Below are positions 5,696-6,785 of a stretch of DNA of 6,785 bases, piece by piece. A program made the translations under genes and the position numbers. This DNA is from Gammaproteobacteria bacterium. GTDB taxonomy: Bacteria > Pseudomonadota > Gammaproteobacteria > Steroidobacterales > GCA-2729495. The stretch spans positions 1 to 6,785 of the forward strand of contig JAUIEY010000106.1 in the NCBI GenBank assembly GCA_030429685.1, read 5' to 3'. A model generated the notes under the pieces. It saw nothing but the letters and a program-made list of their open reading frames with translations. It was not told where the DNA came from and did not search any database. Position 1 is the first letter of the stretch; the number at the start of each line of letters is the position of its first letter.

Positions 5696-6734
5696 GTCTT
5701 GCGAGGTTGTCGTCGCAGAGCCAGGCACGACAATTTTCATGGTCTGTCGCCAGCGCCTGCATTAGCCGGTTAGCCTGTCCCGGGTCAGCTTCCTGCTGTT
5801 TGCGCAAAAAATCCAGATGCACGGTGAACCAGCGGTTCGCTGTATCGCTATCCGCCGTTGCATGGCGCTGAGCTGAACGCAGGGCGATACAGGCGAAGCG
5901 GCCGTCATCGTTGAGACGGTGGCGCAACTCCAGGTAACGGGCAGCCAGTTTATCGCGCCAGTGCATGGCTGGCATACGCGCATAGCCTGCCGGATCGAAA
6001 TTCGCGCACATGGTTGCCACGGATTCTCCCTCGTGCCGCTGCCAGAACGCATCAATGGAGTCACGAATAAAGCTGCGGTTCCAGCCCCAGTAATGCAATA
6101 CATCCTGTTCGCAGCCGGACACTTGTGCCTGATGCATCAGCGCCGCGCCGGTCGAAAACTGATCAAGGCTGAACACCGGATCCACTGCATACAGGGCATC
6201 GGCTATATCAATCGAACGCCGCAGGGCCTCTGCATGTTCCGCTACCACGCCGACAATGCCGGAATTGAACATCACCGTATCCCCTGACAACTGCTGCCCG
6301 CAAACCTCGCGGCCTGTCCCCAGCCATGCCGTAATCGGTTCCCAGATCTCATGCTTGCGGATTGGCCCTTCGGCCGCGTGCATCAGCGCCGTGCCCGGTG
6401 ACAGTCGCGCGGCGAGTTGTTCCGGTGCGGTCAGAAACAGTGTATCGGTATCGAAATAGATGACCGGACCGGAACCCTGTTCCAGCGTCTGACGGACCAG
6501 ATGCAGCTTGACGAGATGCGTAATACCGGAGCCGCGGGTCCATTCCTGCCACTCCGTGGTGCTTATGATGCGTTCGGTTATCGGCAGCGGGAAGCCGTCC
6601 AGCGGCCGGTCGGTGTAGACCACAATGCGGGTGGCGTCATTCTCGCGCAGCTTCAGGGCGCTAAGTACGCTGCCGAACAATTCGACGCGATAGCGCCGGT
6701 CATCGCCATAGATCACTGTAACCAGGGTTAACAT
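5676..6734 (-). CDS. GT-A fold glycosyltransferase (GT8-like)
   Basis: This 352-residue protein has no membrane segment or signal peptide and so is probably cytosolic, transferring sugar from a nucleotide-sugar onto a lipid-linked or other acceptor. It opens with a hydrophobic strand, LTLVTVIYGDD (2-12), as nucleotide-binding GT-A domains do. A second strand is RIVVYTDRP (36-44). The metal-binding DxD motif is DTD at 95-97 in VIYFDTDTLF. MFNSGIVGV (155-163) and DQFSTGAAL (191-199) match the later acceptor/active-site region of GT8-type enzymes, and HYWGWNR (214-220) is a possible His ligand region. The last 80 or so residues are a helical, charged tail I cannot assign. ATG 6732-6734 is supported by GGAGG 11 bases upstream and by the stop of the preceding gene directly abutting it. 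Donor and acceptor sugars cannot be read from sequence. Confidence 0.78.
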   Translation of the reverse strand: MLTLVTVIYGDDRRYRVELFGSVLSALKLRENDATRIVVYTDRPLDGFPLPITERIISTTEWQEWTRGSGITHLVKLHLVRQTLEQGSGPVIYFDTDTLFLTAPEQLAARLSPGTALMHAAEGPIRKHEIWEPITAWLGTGREVCGQQLSGDTVMFNSGIVGVVAEHAEALRRSIDIADALYAVDPVFSLDQFSTGAALMHQAQVSGCEQDVLHYWGWNRSFIRDSIDAFWQRHEGESVATMCANFDPAGYARMPAMHWRDKLAARYLELRHRLNDDGRFACIALRSAQRHATADSDTANRWFTVHLDFLRKQQEADPGQANRLMQALATDHENCRAWLCDDNLARLIQLTD

Positions 6735-6785
6735 TCAGGCAGCAGCCTCCAGCATCCGGTCTATGGTAGCCAACAATGCTGTTGG
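6735..6785 (-). CDS. 3' end of an upstream gene, partial (unidentified)
   Basis: The minus strand reads 16 sense codons, PTALLATIDRMLEAAA, then TGA at 6735-6737, directly followed by the ATG of the glycosyltransferase gene. The in-frame open stretch, the amphipathic helical ending, the embedded ribosome site and the zero-base gap all suggest a real upstream gene in the same operon. Too little is visible to name a family. In this setting another glycan-synthesis protein would be expected, but that is inference only. Confidence 0.5.
   Translation of the reverse strand, partial: PTALLATIDRMLEAAA
6746..6750 (-). promoter_or_regulatory. Ribosome binding site GGAGG for the glycosyltransferase gene
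   Basis: On the minus strand, GGAGG lies 11 bases before the ATG at 6734, inside the last codons of the upstream gene. Together with the directly abutting stop codon this indicates translational coupling. Confidence 0.6.
6770..6785. repeat. 16-base inverted repeat at the window edge
   Basis: CCAACA and TGTTGG are perfect inverted arms around a 4-base ATGC centre, and the window stops exactly at the second arm. It lies inside the partial coding frame, with no U-run, so it is not a terminator. It may be chance, or a foldback point where assembly stopped. Confidence 0.35.

Noticed and set aside
5919..6287. Plus-strand frames opposite the glycosyltransferase gene (also 6256-6459 and 6417-6731)
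   Set aside because: They are shadows of a gene with clear DxD and FNSG motifs; no independent evidence supports them.
1..6785. CRISPR arrays, tRNA or rRNA genes, insertion sequences, tandem repeats, Rho-independent terminators
   Set aside because: I looked for regularly spaced repeats, cloverleaf ends, transposase motifs and hairpins with U-runs and found none convincing.

Overview
The window looks like a gammaproteobacterium-like (at least proteobacterial) polysaccharide-locus fragment. This rests on protein types and moderate-to-high GC content only; no taxonomic marker gene is present. Both edges cut through open reading frames, so it is probably a whole short contig or an arbitrary slice.

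Left end (1-836, + strand): one reading frame runs in from the edge and encodes three unrelated pieces in the same frame. They are the C-terminal part of phosphopentomutase (about 1-218), a 28-codon piece of a serine beta-lactamase-type hydrolase around its SxxK motif (about 219-302), and the C-terminal half of an SGNH/GDSL-type hydrolase (about 303-836). Third-position GC drops from about 96% to 86% to 58% across the pieces. I read this as a chimeric join, most likely an assembly or library artefact at a contig end. Only the SGNH part belongs with the rest of the locus.

Middle: 802-2322 (- strand) encodes a multi-membrane-span O-antigen ligase/Wzy-type protein whose end overlaps the SGNH fragment convergently. 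A 141-base divergent intergenic region follows. On the + strand come a two-gene unit: a secreted or membrane-anchored quinohaemoprotein (2464-4551; N-terminal cytochrome c plus eight-bladed PQQ propeller) and, 19 bases later, a membrane-anchored SGNH/GDSL hydrolase (4571-5695).

Right end (- strand): a GT-A-fold, GT8-like glycosyltransferase (5676-6734) overlaps the SGNH gene tail to tail by 20 bases. It is preceded without any gap by the last 16 codons of another gene that runs off the window.

Together, the ligase/polymerase, the glycosyltransferase and two SGNH hydrolases (possible acyl-group editing) suggest an exopolysaccharide or O-antigen locus. The odd member is the quinohaemoprotein. 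It keeps the fold, the vicinal disulfide and one metal-ligand Glu, but the usual Asn ligand appears as His413 and the usual catalytic Asp as Gly456. A periplasmic redox step on a surface glycan, or a repurposed quinoprotein, is a speculative but testable idea.
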